DNA of 39,563 nt from Rhodospirillales bacterium (lineage in GTDB: Bacteria > Pseudomonadota > Alphaproteobacteria > Acetobacterales > Acetobacteraceae), in contig CANHKG010000015.1 in assembly GCA_947460455.1 (NCBI GenBank), positions 1 through 39,563 on the forward strand. Reading direction: 5' to 3'. Each line of letters opens with the position of its first letter. Position 1 is the first letter of the stretch. Below are positions 16,001-24,679 of this stretch, one piece after another. The notes below the pieces were generated by a model, which saw only the letters and a program-made list of their open reading frames with translations, made no database searches and was not told where the DNA came from. The position numbers and the translations under genes were made by a program.

Positions 16001-16857
16001 TTATCCGCCAGTTTCGGGAACAGCAGCTTTTCGGAGCCGCGGGAGATCATGAAGCCGGCGAGCACCATGGAGACGATGGCCAGGCCGGGCGGGGTGAACC
16101 AGTTCCAGGCGCCGCGGCCCAGGGCCTGGTTGGCATAGGCTTCCTGCAGCATCACGCCCCAGCTGACCGTGTTCGGGTCGCCGAAGCCGAGGAAGCTGGC
16201 CGAGGCCTCGGCCAGGATGGCCCAGCCGATGGCGACGGAGCCGTAGAGGGCGGCGAGCGGCAGCACCTGCGGCAGGATGTGGACGAACATGATGCGGGTG
16301 TTGGAGCAGCCGGTGACGCGGGCGGCCTCCACCCAGGCGCGTTCGCGCAGCGACAGCACCTGGCTGCGGATGACGCGGGCGGTGTTGGGCCAGAGCAGCA
16401 GGGCGACGCAGGCGACCACCACGGTGGTGCCTGGTTGGGTGAGGGCGGCGAGGACCAGCATGAAGGGCAGGAAGGGCATGCTGAGCACGATGTCCGCCAG
16501 GCGGGTGATCAGCTTATCGACCCAGCCGCCGAGATAACCGGCGAGCAGGCCCATCAGCGTGCCGATGGCGACCACGACGATGGCGGCGGTGAGGCCGACC
16601 TGCAGCGCGGAGCGGGTGCCCCAGATCAGCTGGCTCAGCACGTCGCGCCCGCTGGAGGTGGTGCCGAGCCAGTGCTCCGGCGAGATCGGCAGGTAGCGGG
16701 CCACGCGGCGGCCGACGCGCAGGATCTCGCGCGGATCATGCGGGGCCAGCTTGTCGGCGAAGATGGCGGTGACCACGATCAGCGCATAGATCGCCGCCCC
16801 CACGAAAGCGAAGGGCTCGCCGCGCAGGAAGCGCCACGCGGCCCTAGCGGCGCGCAC
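15997..16857 (-). CDS. dppC: Peptide/nickel ABC importer, permease (DppC/OppC family)
   Basis: Inner-membrane permease, 286 residues. The N-terminal OppC_N span (AFVGAAIYALIVVTAIFAD) is followed by LAPHDPREI and the family signature HWLGTTSSGRDVLSQLIWGT. The EAA coupling loop is WVEAARVTGCSNTRIMFVHI followed by LPQV. FLGFGDPNTVSWGVMLQEA near the C-terminus is typical of DppC. Its start overlaps the end of dppB by 14 bp and its stop overlaps dppD by 4 bp. It pairs with DppB to form the translocation channel. Confidence 0.92.
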   Translation of the reverse strand: MRAARAAWRFLRGEPFAFVGAAIYALIVVTAIFADKLAPHDPREILRVGRRVARYLPISPEHWLGTTSSGRDVLSQLIWGTRSALQVGLTAAIVVVAIGTLMGLLAGYLGGWVDKLITRLADIVLSMPFLPFMLVLAALTQPGTTVVVACVALLLWPNTARVIRSQVLSLRERAWVEAARVTGCSNTRIMFVHILPQVLPLAALYGSVAIGWAILAEASASFLGFGDPNTVSWGVMLQEAYANQALGRGAWNWFTPPGLAIVSMVLAGFMISRGSEKLLFPKLADK

Positions 16858-17839
16858 CGACGGACACCCTGGGATCGAGCGCGGCGTAGAGCAGGTCGGC
16901 GACGGTGTTCATGGTGGCCAGCACAACGGAGATGAGGATGAAGGCGCCCTGCGCCACGGGGTAGTCGGCCCCCTGCACCGCCTGCACCAGCACGCGGCCG
17001 ACGCCGGGCCAGGCGAAGACGGTTTCCACCACCACATTGCCGCCGACGCTGGCGCCGAGGCCGAGGGCGAAGGCGGTGACGACCGGCAGCAGGGCGTTGC
17101 GCGCGGCGTGGCGCATGACGATGGACCAGCGCGACAGGCCCTTCATGCGCGCCATGACGATGAACTCGTCGTTCATCACCTCCAGCATGGTGGCGCGCAT
17201 CAGCAGCAGCGGCAGGCCTTGCAGGTAGAGCACGAGGGTGAGCGCGGGCAGGAACAGATGGCGCCAGAATTCCGGCGAGGTGAGGCGATCGACCACGCCG
17301 CCGAGGTTGGAGCCGGGTGGCACGGCGCCGCCGGTGGGGAACCAGCCGAGCTGGAAGGCCAGGCCCGCGAGCAGCAACATGCCGAGCCAGAATTCCGGGG
17401 CGGAGCGGGTGGCGAGGGCCGCGGGGATGGCGAAGCCCTCGATCCCGCGGCCGCGCTGGAAGGCCAGGAACGCGCCGGCGACGATGCCGAAGGCGTAGGC
17501 GATGGAGAGCGCCACCAACGTTAGAATAATCGTGTTGGGCAGCGCATCGGCCAGCAGCTGGGAGACGGGCACGCGCTGCAGGAAGGAGGTGCCGAGATCC
17601 CCCTGCAGCAAATTGCCCATGTAGATCAGGTATTGTTCCCACAGCGGCTTGTCGAGGCCGAAGCTGCGCAGCAAGGCGGTGCGCGTTTCCTCGTTGAAGG
17701 TGGGCGAGAGGTAGGCGAGCGTGGGGTCGCCCGGCATCAGGCGGAAGAGCAGGAAGGTGACGGTGGTGGTGATCCACACCGTCAGCACCAGGAACCCCAG
17801 CCGCTCGGCCACGAGGCGCAGGAAGCCGGAGCGGCTCAT
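16844..17839 (-). CDS. dppB: Peptide/nickel ABC importer, permease (DppB/OppB family)
   Basis: Inner-membrane permease, 331 residues, with six expected spans. The family N-terminus is ERLGFLVLTVWITTTVTFLL followed by FRLMPGDP, then QYLIYMGNLLQGDLGTSF and a PNTIILTLVAL helix. The EAA-type loop includes FIVMARMKGLSRWSIVMRHA and the C-terminus has GNVVVETVFAWPGVG, both hallmarks of DppB. The gene follows the binding-protein gene after a 45-bp gap with no clear signal, and overlaps dppC by 14 bp. Classified as peptide rather than nickel because of the neighbouring peptidases (inference). Confidence 0.92.
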   Translation of the reverse strand: MSRSGFLRLVAERLGFLVLTVWITTTVTFLLFRLMPGDPTLAYLSPTFNEETRTALLRSFGLDKPLWEQYLIYMGNLLQGDLGTSFLQRVPVSQLLADALPNTIILTLVALSIAYAFGIVAGAFLAFQRGRGIEGFAIPAALATRSAPEFWLGMLLLAGLAFQLGWFPTGGAVPPGSNLGGVVDRLTSPEFWRHLFLPALTLVLYLQGLPLLLMRATMLEVMNDEFIVMARMKGLSRWSIVMRHAARNALLPVVTAFALGLGASVGGNVVVETVFAWPGVGRVLVQAVQGADYPVAQGAFILISVVLATMNTVADLLYAALDPRVSVGARR

Positions 17840-17884
17840 GCGCCGTGCGGGGCCGGGCGGAAGGGGCTGTTCATCGTGCGGCGA

Positions 17885-19555
17885 TCACTGAAACGGCGCG
17901 GTGGTTTCCTTGACCCCGGCCGGGTAGTGCAGGCGGCCATTGACCAGCACGAAGCCGGCATCCTTCAGGATCTTCTTGGCCGCTTCCACATTGCCGCCGG
18001 GCACGCGCTTCTCGATGCCCTGGTCGTGCCAGAAGGTGAGTGCCGGCGAGACCCAGGAGTTGGAGGGCACGGCCGCGCCACCCCAGGCATCCTCGGCCAG
18101 CAGCTCGCGGTCGATCGAGGCGGACAGGGCCTGGCGGAACGGGGTGCTGTTGAACGGCTGGCGGCGATGGTTGTAGGCAATGAACTTGAAGCCCATGTCC
18201 AGCGCCTCGGCGATCTTGATCTTGGGATCGGCCTTGGCGATGTCGCGCAGGATCTGCGGGTCGCCGTTGTAGTCGGCGAGGAAGTTGATCTCGCCGGAAC
18301 GCAGGGCGCCGAGGGCGGCTTCCGTGTTGGGCTGGATGCGCATGATCCAGCGCGCGGCCTTGGGGGCGGCCCAATGGTCGCGGTTGGCTTCCAGAACGAT
18401 TTCTTCGTTCAGCTTGGCCTTGACCATGCGGAACGGGCCGGAGCTGACCGGGGTGGTTTCCATCACGCTCTCGGCGGTCTCGGGCTTGCCCTGCAGCGAC
18501 TGGAAGATGGGCTCCCACACGTGCTTGGGCGCGAGGTTCAGCTTGGCGAGCGAGGAGACGAGGAAGGCGGCATCCGGCTTCTTCAGCGTGATGCGCAGGG
18601 TATCGGTACCGGTGGCCTGCACGTTGGCGATATTGGCCACGAAGGGCTTGTACATCGGCGACTTGTCGCCAATGCCGGGGGCCACGAGGCTGAACACGGC
18701 ATCCTCGATCGTGATCGGCCTGCCGTCGCTCCACTTCATGCCGGCGCGCAGCTTCACGTCCACGGTGAGGGGATCCGGACGGGTGACGGCTTCGGCGGAC
18801 CAGGGCTGCGGCAGGCCATCGGTGCCGATGCGCATCAGACGGTCCCAGGTGATCTCCGCCGCCCAGGAGCCTTGCGCGCCCGAAATATTGAACGGGTTGA
18901 GGTTGGTGGGGGTGGAGACGGAATTGAGGATGATGTCGCGTTGCGCGCCGAGCGGGGCGATCGAGAGCCATGTCCAGGTGTTGCGCGCGCCGATGCCGGC
19001 CTGGTCGACGATGCTCTTCTCGTCCCACACGTTCTTGTTGAACGCGACGACGTTCTTGGGGTGCACCATGAAGCCGTAGGGCTGGTCGCGGTTCACCAGT
19101 TCCTGCGCCTGGATCATCAGCTGCTTGCGCTTGGCCACGTCCAGCTCTTCGCGCTGGGCGCTGGCGAGGCGGTCGTATTCCGGGTTGTTGTAGCCGACGA
19201 AGTTGTAGCCGTTGGCGATGTTGGCCGACAGGAACAGGTTGTAGGTCAGCTCATCGGGGTCGCTGCGCTCGGGCCGGCCGACCATCTGCCAGGTCGTGGT
19301 GTCCCAGCGTTGGCGCTCGTACCACACGATCTGGTTGAACTGCTGGCTGGGGAGCGGGCGGATCTGCACCTGCAGGCCCAGCTGGCGCCACGCGGCGGCG
19401 ATGAGTTCCGCGGCCTGGTATTCCTGCGGCAGCGCGGCCTGGGGCTGGGCGAGCAGAACAAGGGTGCGGACCGGGTCGCCCGCCGGTTGCGCCGAGACCG
19501 GCAGGGAGGTGACCAAACCGGCGACCGCCATGGCCGCGACAACGTGCCGCTTCAT
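17885..19555 (-). CDS. Peptide ABC importer, periplasmic binding protein (SBP family 5, DppA/OppA-like)
   Basis: Exported solute-binding protein of 556 residues. The start at 19555 is favoured because AGGGGGT lies upstream and MKRHVVAAMAVAGLVTSLPV is a clean Sec signal ending near SAQ; an upstream ATG at 19591 would add 12 residues before it. Family-5 features include GTDGLPQPWSAEAVTRPD, LRAGMKWSDGRPITIEDAVF and FRQALSASIDRELLAEDAWG. It is the first gene of the importer operon and gives it specificity. Divergent peptidase genes start 128 bp away, so the intergenic region probably holds both promoters. Ligand class (peptide or peptide-like) is an inference from family and neighbours. Confidence 0.9.
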   Translation of the reverse strand: MKRHVVAAMAVAGLVTSLPVSAQPAGDPVRTLVLLAQPQAALPQEYQAAELIAAAWRQLGLQVQIRPLPSQQFNQIVWYERQRWDTTTWQMVGRPERSDPDELTYNLFLSANIANGYNFVGYNNPEYDRLASAQREELDVAKRKQLMIQAQELVNRDQPYGFMVHPKNVVAFNKNVWDEKSIVDQAGIGARNTWTWLSIAPLGAQRDIILNSVSTPTNLNPFNISGAQGSWAAEITWDRLMRIGTDGLPQPWSAEAVTRPDPLTVDVKLRAGMKWSDGRPITIEDAVFSLVAPGIGDKSPMYKPFVANIANVQATGTDTLRITLKKPDAAFLVSSLAKLNLAPKHVWEPIFQSLQGKPETAESVMETTPVSSGPFRMVKAKLNEEIVLEANRDHWAAPKAARWIMRIQPNTEAALGALRSGEINFLADYNGDPQILRDIAKADPKIKIAEALDMGFKFIAYNHRRQPFNSTPFRQALSASIDRELLAEDAWGGAAVPSNSWVSPALTFWHDQGIEKRVPGGNVEAAKKILKDAGFVLVNGRLHYPAGVKETTAPFQ

Positions 19556-19682
19556 CAAAAGACCCCCTGCAAGGTTCATGTTGCAGTGCATTCAACGCGC
19601 GCCGGCGCCGCCCTGCAAGCCCCCATCTTGCTGCGACACGGAATCGGTGTAGCCATTGCGATGCAGAAGTTGGAGTGCCCCC

Positions 19683-21419
19683 GTGCCAATTAGTGAAGCC
19701 GAACGCCGTTTCGTGGACGAAGTAACCATCGATTTGCCCTGGGGGCTGGTTGAGAGCTTCGCCGGCATGCCGCGCTGGCGGCCGGAGGATGTGAATCGCG
19801 GCATGGACACGCTGGTGCAACGGTTGCACGACGAGGGAATTCCGGTGGAGGTGCACCAACCGGAGATCTACCTTTCAATCCCCTACGCCGCTTCTGTGAG
19901 CGCCGGCGGCATCACCTATCGCGCCAAGCCGCCTTCCTCCGCGCTGCCGGTGCCTGGCGGGCGAACGGGCAAGCTGGTGAAGCTCACCGCCAACCCGAAG
20001 GCGCTGCGCAGTTACAACAGAGACATCAAGACGCTGTTCGGCGGCTCCATCTCCTCCGTGGAGGAGGTGCGCGCGCTGGTGGGCGGCAACATCGTGGTGA
20101 TCCAGGGCTTCGGCAACCCGGCGCTGACCAGCCTGATCGAGGAATGGGGCGGCATCGGCCTGATCGCGGTGAACCCCGGCACGGATATCCACTGGGGCAC
20201 CTGCACCACGATCTGGGGCAGCCCGGACCTGCAGGATTGGGGCCGCAAGCCGAAGATCCCGGTGGTGGCGGTGAACAACCCGGACGGGCAGAAGCTGATG
20301 GCGCTGGCCGAGCAGGGCGGCGAGGCCACCATCCGCACCGACCTGGTGGAAGGCTGGTTCGCGCAGAAGATCCCGGTGGTGACCATTCCGGGCACGGTGG
20401 AGCCCGAGAAGTTCGTGATGGTGCACGGGCATCTTGATAGCTGGGACGTGGGCGTGGGCGACAACGCCACCGGCGACGCCACGCTGCTGGAACTGGCGCG
20501 CGTGTTCTGGAAGCACCGCGACGGGCTGCGGCGCAGCGTGAAGATCGCCTGGTGGCCCGGCCATTCCACCGGGCGCTATGCCGGCTCCACCTGGTTCACC
20601 GATGCCTTCGCCATGGATCTGGACCGCAACTGCGTGGCCCAGGTGAACTGCGATTCGCCCGGCTGCCGCTGGGCCACCAGCTACCACGACACGCGCGCCT
20701 TCAGCGAATGCGCCGCGCTGACCGAGGCGGCGATCCGCGACATCGTGCCGGATGCCGTGGTGGCCATCCATCGCCCGCCGCAGGCCGGTGACTACAGCTT
20801 CAACAATATCGGCCTGCCGAGCTTCTTCATGCTCAGCTCCACCATGCCGGACGCGCTGCGGGCGGAGAAAGGCTACTACGATGTGTCTGGCTGCGGGGCG
20901 AACATTGCCTGGCACACCGAGAACGACCAGCTGGAGATCGCCGACCGCAATATCCTGATGAACGACATGAAGATCTATCTTCTGTCGGTGCTGCGGGTGG
21001 CGAATGCCGAGGTGCTGCCGTTCGACTGGGCGGCCACCTGCGACGAGTTCCTGGCCACCATCGCGGGCTACGAGAAAGCGAGCCAGGGGCTGGCCGATCT
21101 CGGCCCGGCGCGCGCGGCGACGGAGGCGTTGAAGGCCGCGCTGGCCGGGCTGTCGGCCGCGCCGGTGGAGAAGCGCAACGCGGCGCTGCAGGAACTGGCG
21201 CGGGTGCTGGTGCCGGTGAACTACACGCGGGAGGCGCGGTTCCGCCACGACCCGGCTTACACCGTGCCGCCGCTGCCCACGCTGGCGGTGGCCGCGGAAC
21301 TGCCGGAGTTCGCGGAAGGGCACATGCGCAAGATGGCGCAGACCGAGCTGTTGCGCGGGCAGAATCGTTATCTGGCGGCCATCGATCATGCCTGCCGCAT
21401 CGTGGCGGCGGCGGGCTAG
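19683..21419 (+). CDS. M28-like metallopeptidase homologue with altered catalytic pair
   Basis: Peptidase-M28-fold protein, 578 residues, with an inserted PA-like domain around residues 110-235. The GTG at 19683 was chosen because GGAG lies 7 bases upstream. No signal peptide is visible, so it is probably cytoplasmic. Four canonical metal-ligand positions are present: H250 (HLDSW), D260 (GDNATG), D324 (NCDSPG) and H411 (WHTEND). Their spacing closely matches Streptomyces griseus aminopeptidase (H85, D97, D160, H247). The usual Glu-Glu pair (general base and ligand, 131-132 there) is replaced by H294-S295 in WWPGHSTGRYAGS. It may bind metal differently, act on unusual peptides or be non-hydrolytic. 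It is divergent from the peptide importer and 68 bp from an M29 peptidase. Confidence 0.85.
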   Translation: MPISEAERRFVDEVTIDLPWGLVESFAGMPRWRPEDVNRGMDTLVQRLHDEGIPVEVHQPEIYLSIPYAASVSAGGITYRAKPPSSALPVPGGRTGKLVKLTANPKALRSYNRDIKTLFGGSISSVEEVRALVGGNIVVIQGFGNPALTSLIEEWGGIGLIAVNPGTDIHWGTCTTIWGSPDLQDWGRKPKIPVVAVNNPDGQKLMALAEQGGEATIRTDLVEGWFAQKIPVVTIPGTVEPEKFVMVHGHLDSWDVGVGDNATGDATLLELARVFWKHRDGLRRSVKIAWWPGHSTGRYAGSTWFTDAFAMDLDRNCVAQVNCDSPGCRWATSYHDTRAFSECAALTEAAIRDIVPDAVVAIHRPPQAGDYSFNNIGLPSFFMLSSTMPDALRAEKGYYDVSGCGANIAWHTENDQLEIADRNILMNDMKIYLLSVLRVANAEVLPFDWAATCDEFLATIAGYEKASQGLADLGPARAATEALKAALAGLSAAPVEKRNAALQELARVLVPVNYTREARFRHDPAYTVPPLPTLAVAAELPEFAEGHMRKMAQTELLRGQNRYLAAIDHACRIVAAAG

Positions 21420-21487
21420 GCAAGGGGTGGCGCGGGGGCGGGGCGGGCCGGTAGTGTTCCGCTCCCTGCGTTGACGAGGAGAGGCCG

Positions 21488-22744
21488 ATGGACGGAACCA
21501 AGCAGCACGGCGCCAATGACAGCCACCAGGAACGCCTGGCGCGGCTGGCCGATGTGGCGGTGCGGGTGGGGCTGAACCTGCAGGCCGGGCAGGAGCTGGT
21601 GATGACCTCCTCCATCGATGCCCTGCCGTTGGCCCGCCTGATCACCGATGCCGCCTATCGCGCCGGGGCCAGTTTGGTGACCACGCTGTTCCACGACGAC
21701 GAGCAGGCATTGTCGCGGTATCGCAATGCTGCTCCGGAGGCGTTCGACACCGCGCCGGGCTGGCTGTTCGAGGGCATGGCCGAGGCCTTCAAGCGCGGCG
21801 CGGCGCGGCTGGCGATCGTGGGTGACGATCCCGGGCTGCTGGCCGGGCAGGATCCGGCGCTGATCGCGCGGGCGAACCGGGCCCGCTCCACTGCCTACAA
21901 GCCGGCGCTGGAGCTGATCACGTCGTCCGCGATCAACTGGAGCCTGGTGCCCTATGCCGCGCCGGCCTGGGCGAAGGCGGTGTTCCCCGAGCTGCCAGAA
22001 GCCGAGGCGCAGGCGAAGCTGTGGGATGCGCTGTTCGCCGCCACGCGGGTGGACGCGGCCGATCCGGTGGCGGAATGGGCGGCGCACAACGCCAAGCTGA
22101 TGTCGCGGCGGGAAATGCTCAACGCGCGGCGCTTCTCGGCACTGCGCTTCCGCGGGCCGGGCACCGACCTGGTGGTGGGGCTGGCGGACCAGCACTCCTG
22201 GATGGGCGGGCAATCGAAGGCGCTGAACGGCGTGGTGGGGAACCCGAACATCCCGACCGAGGAGGTGTTCACCACGCCCCATGCCGCGCGCACCGAGGGC
22301 ACCGTGGCGGCCACCAAGCCGCTGTCGTACGCCGGCACGCTGATCCGCGACATCCGGGTGCGGTTCGAAGGCGGGGCGCTGGTGGAGGCGCATGCCAGCA
22401 CCGGGCAGGAAGTGCTGCAGCGCATGATCGCCACCGATGAGGGTGCAAAACGGCTGGGCGAGGTGGCGCTGGTGCCGGCCTCCTCCCCGATCTCGGCCAG
22501 CGGAATGCTGTTCCTGAACACGCTGTTCGACGAGAACGCGGCCAGCCACATCGCGCTTGGCCAGGCCTATCGCAAGTGCTTCGTGGACGGGGACACGCTG
22601 GACGAGGCCGGCTTCACCGCCCGTGGCGGCAACAGCAGCCTGATCCACGTGGACTGGATGATCGGCTCGGCCGAGGTGGATGTGGACGGGATCGGCGCCG
22701 ATGGATCGGCGGTGCCGGTGATGCGTGGAGGCGAGTGGGCCTGA
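21488..22744 (+). CDS. M29 family aminopeptidase (AmpS/PepS/AmpT-like)
   Basis: Cytoplasmic metallo-aminopeptidase of 418 residues, full length for family M29. All dimetal-site residues are visible: E259 (PTEEVF), E325 (GEVALV), H354 and Y361 (SHIALGQAY), H387 and D389 (HVDWMIG). The spacing equals that of Staphylococcus aureus AmpS (E253, E319, H348, Y355, H381, D383). The ATG at 21488 has GAGGAG about 7 bases upstream. It should remove N-terminal residues from imported peptides. It lies downstream of the M28-like gene in the same direction and opposite the peptide importer, which points to a shared peptide-utilisation role. Confidence 0.92.
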   Translation: MDGTKQHGANDSHQERLARLADVAVRVGLNLQAGQELVMTSSIDALPLARLITDAAYRAGASLVTTLFHDDEQALSRYRNAAPEAFDTAPGWLFEGMAEAFKRGAARLAIVGDDPGLLAGQDPALIARANRARSTAYKPALELITSSAINWSLVPYAAPAWAKAVFPELPEAEAQAKLWDALFAATRVDAADPVAEWAAHNAKLMSRREMLNARRFSALRFRGPGTDLVVGLADQHSWMGGQSKALNGVVGNPNIPTEEVFTTPHAARTEGTVAATKPLSYAGTLIRDIRVRFEGGALVEAHASTGQEVLQRMIATDEGAKRLGEVALVPASSPISASGMLFLNTLFDENAASHIALGQAYRKCFVDGDTLDEAGFTARGGNSSLIHVDWMIGSAEVDVDGIGADGSAVPVMRGGEWA

Positions 22745-22763
22745 AGCCAGGCCGCCCGCCGCC

Positions 22764-23195
22764 TCAATGCGCGGCGGCGGGTCCGTCGCAGGCCAGCGGG
22801 GCGCCGCAATCCACGCAGGAGAACGCATCCGTCCAGTTGGTGCGGCCGCAGGCGTGGCAGGGCACGGTGGCCTTGCCCATCAGCCCGCCATTGGCCTGCG
22901 CCTTGCCGGCCCAGCCAGAGAGCCGCGCGGGCAGGCCGTTGGCATTGTTGCCGGCCCGTTCCAGCGCCGCGCGCACGGCGGCGATCTCGCGCAGGATCAC
23001 CATGGTCCCGGCCGCCAGCACAGAGGTGAGCAGCGCGAAGCCGGCCAGCAGCAGGATTGGCGTGAGTTGCTGCAGATCCTCCATGGAGCCGAACGGCAGC
23101 AGCCGGGGCCTGAACACGATGATCGGCAGCAATCCGATGGCGACGGCGAGCAGCCCCCCCCAGTAGGCGCCAACGATGAACTTGCGCATCTGCAT
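22764..23195 (-). CDS. Two-helix membrane protein with C-terminal zinc ribbon
   Basis: Protein of 143 residues with no assigned function. It has two predicted membrane spans (about 8-29 and 45-68), a short helical cytoplasmic part (ILREIAAVRAALERA) and a C-terminal four-cysteine ribbon, CHAC followed 14 residues later by CVDC, that probably binds zinc. The start is ATG at 23195, with GGAG about 5 bases upstream; a second ATG two codons later is possible. It is convergent with the M29 peptidase gene, and a GC-rich hairpin (22755-22762 with 22774-22781) overlaps its last codons. It may be an accessory or quality-control membrane protein, but nothing ties it to a pathway. Confidence 0.75.
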   Translation of the reverse strand: MQMRKFIVGAYWGGLLAVAIGLLPIIVFRPRLLPFGSMEDLQQLTPILLLAGFALLTSVLAAGTMVILREIAAVRAALERAGNNANGLPARLSGWAGKAQANGGLMGKATVPCHACGRTNWTDAFSCVDCGAPLACDGPAAAH

Positions 23196-23391
23196 GCACT
23201 CCGACGCCGGATGCGGCGTGCCCCGATCCTAGGCCGGAGCCCCTACAGATTCATTTCAGCCCACGCGGTGCCGTATCGGTCTGGGCCTGTTGCAAGGGGT
23301 GGCGGGGCGGCAAGGCACACCTGTGGGCTGGCGGGGTTTGCAGCCGCGCGGGATGGCGGCATCGTGGGCCACCGTCTGGCCAGGAGCAGAA

Positions 23392-23709
23392 GTGACCGTC
23401 TATGTCGACGACATGCGCGCCGCATTCCGCGGGCACATCATGTGCCACATGATCGCGGATACGGAGGAGGAGCTGCACGACATGGCCGCGCGCATCGGCA
23501 TCGAGTGGCGCTGGTATCAGGGCGACCATTACGACGTGACGATGGATCGCCGCGCGCTGGCGGTGGAATACGGGGCGCGGGAGATCACCTGGCGGCATTG
23601 CAGCCTGATGACCGTTCTGCGCCGGCGCGATCCCGCCGCCCCGCTGGTCTCGCCGGAGGAAGGCGCGGCCTGGCTGCGGGCGCGGCTGGCGGAGAAGCTA
23701 GGGATTTAG
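23392..23709 (+). CDS. DUF4031 domain protein
   Basis: Small protein of 105 residues of the DUF4031 family, of unknown function. The GTG at 23392 was chosen because AGGAG lies 5 bases upstream and the translation begins VTVYVDDMRAAFRG, the conserved family N-terminus. Earlier in-frame ATGs give residues unlike the family. MCHMIADTEEELHDMAARIG, WRWYQGDHYDV and REITWRHCS are the conserved blocks, rich in His, Asp and Cys, which could bind metal. Its last 12 bases overlap the end of the convergent DUF2272 gene. Confidence 0.85.
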   Translation: MTVYVDDMRAAFRGHIMCHMIADTEEELHDMAARIGIEWRWYQGDHYDVTMDRRALAVEYGAREITWRHCSLMTVLRRRDPAAPLVSPEEGAAWLRARLAEKLGI

Positions 23710-24546
23710 CGCCACGGCCTGGGTGCGGCCCATCCGGTTCTCGAACACCACGAACCAGGGGCGGATAGTGCGGCGCAACCTTCCGGCGGCATCGGTGGCG
23801 TAGCGCACGGCGGTGACGGCCTGGGCGACATTGCCGCCGATCACCACGATCTCGCCGGGCAGCGCTTCGGCCACGATGTCGCAGTGCATCGGCCGGCCCG
23901 TGCCCATCTCCGCCCGCCGCGCCGCGAGGCTGGCGAGCGGGCGGCGGCTGCGGTCGAAGCATACCAGGTCGCCGGGGGCGGGGGCGTAGTCTTCGATCTC
24001 ATGGGCCATGAAGGTGGCGCGGCCGCCCCAGCGATCCCCCTGCAGGATCAGCGCATCAATATACTGCCAATGCGCCGCGGCGGGCGGGAACTCGGCGGCG
24101 TCGATGCCGGTGGCGCGCAGGACGAAGGAAACGAAGGCGGCGGACCAGGGTTGGCAGCCCCACACCGTCGACCGCCCGCCGCCGGCGAGTTCGCCGCTGG
24201 TGCAGGCGGTGGCCCCGCCGAGGGTGAAGGCGCGCTTGTTGCGGGCGATTTCATCGGCCCAGCCGACCGCGGACCAATAGGCGAGCACCTTGGTGAAGGC
24301 GGCCGGATCCTGCTCCGCCATCGGGCCCTGCTGGTCGTCACGCACGGCCACGGTGCGCGCATCGAGCACGCGCCCACCCCATTCACGCCATTCGCCATCG
24401 AGCAGGCGCAGCAGGCGGGCGCGGGCCTCCGCGGGGTAGGCGGGGGGCGGCAGGCCTTGCGGTGCCGGCGGGGCGGCCGGCCGGGTGGCGCAGGCGGCGA
24501 GGCCCAGCGCGAGCAATGCCATGGCGAGAAGGGCAGGGGGGCGCAT
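23698..24546 (-). CDS. DUF2272 lipoprotein
   Basis: Predicted lipoprotein of 282 residues with signal MRPPALLAMALLALGLAAC and lipobox Cys19, so it should be anchored to a membrane. The DUF2272 domain covers about 80-275: VLAYWSAVGWADEI, PWSAAFVSFVLRATGID (from residue 133), MHCDIVAEA (H221) and GEIVVIGGN. The arrangement resembles NlpC/P60 or CHAP-type hydrolases, in which the position of S135 is normally the catalytic Cys. A peptidoglycan-related role is therefore only a guess. It is divergent from the HxlR regulator, with 133 bp between them, and convergent with the DUF4031 gene, overlapping by 12 bp. Confidence 0.82.
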   Translation of the reverse strand: MRPPALLAMALLALGLAACATRPAAPPAPQGLPPPAYPAEARARLLRLLDGEWREWGGRVLDARTVAVRDDQQGPMAEQDPAAFTKVLAYWSAVGWADEIARNKRAFTLGGATACTSGELAGGGRSTVWGCQPWSAAFVSFVLRATGIDAAEFPPAAAHWQYIDALILQGDRWGGRATFMAHEIEDYAPAPGDLVCFDRSRRPLASLAARRAEMGTGRPMHCDIVAEALPGEIVVIGGNVAQAVTAVRYATDAAGRLRRTIRPWFVVFENRMGRTQAVALNP

Positions 24547-24641
24547 GGCCGCACTTGGCGCGCTGCGCCGGGCTGCGTCAACGGCCTGCGCCTCACGCTT
24601 TGCTGACCAGGCTTGCGGGCGGCGGTGCAGTGGCTATTAAT

Positions 24642-24658
24642 ATGGAAGTGACTTCCAT
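24642..24658. promoter_or_regulatory. 17-bp palindromic operator upstream of HxlR-type regulator
   Basis: Perfect inverted repeat ATGGAAGT-G-ACTTCCAT, centred 30 bp before the regulator start at 24680. It abuts a possible -10 (TATTAA, 24635-24640), with TTGCGG at 24613-24618 as a weak -35 spaced 16 bp away. A symmetric site of this size and place fits binding of a dimeric HxlR-family repressor, giving autoregulation and control of the downstream MATE pump. It may also act on the divergent DUF2272 gene. Confidence 0.75.
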
Positions 24659-24679
24659 GATGATAGCGAGGCGTCGGCC

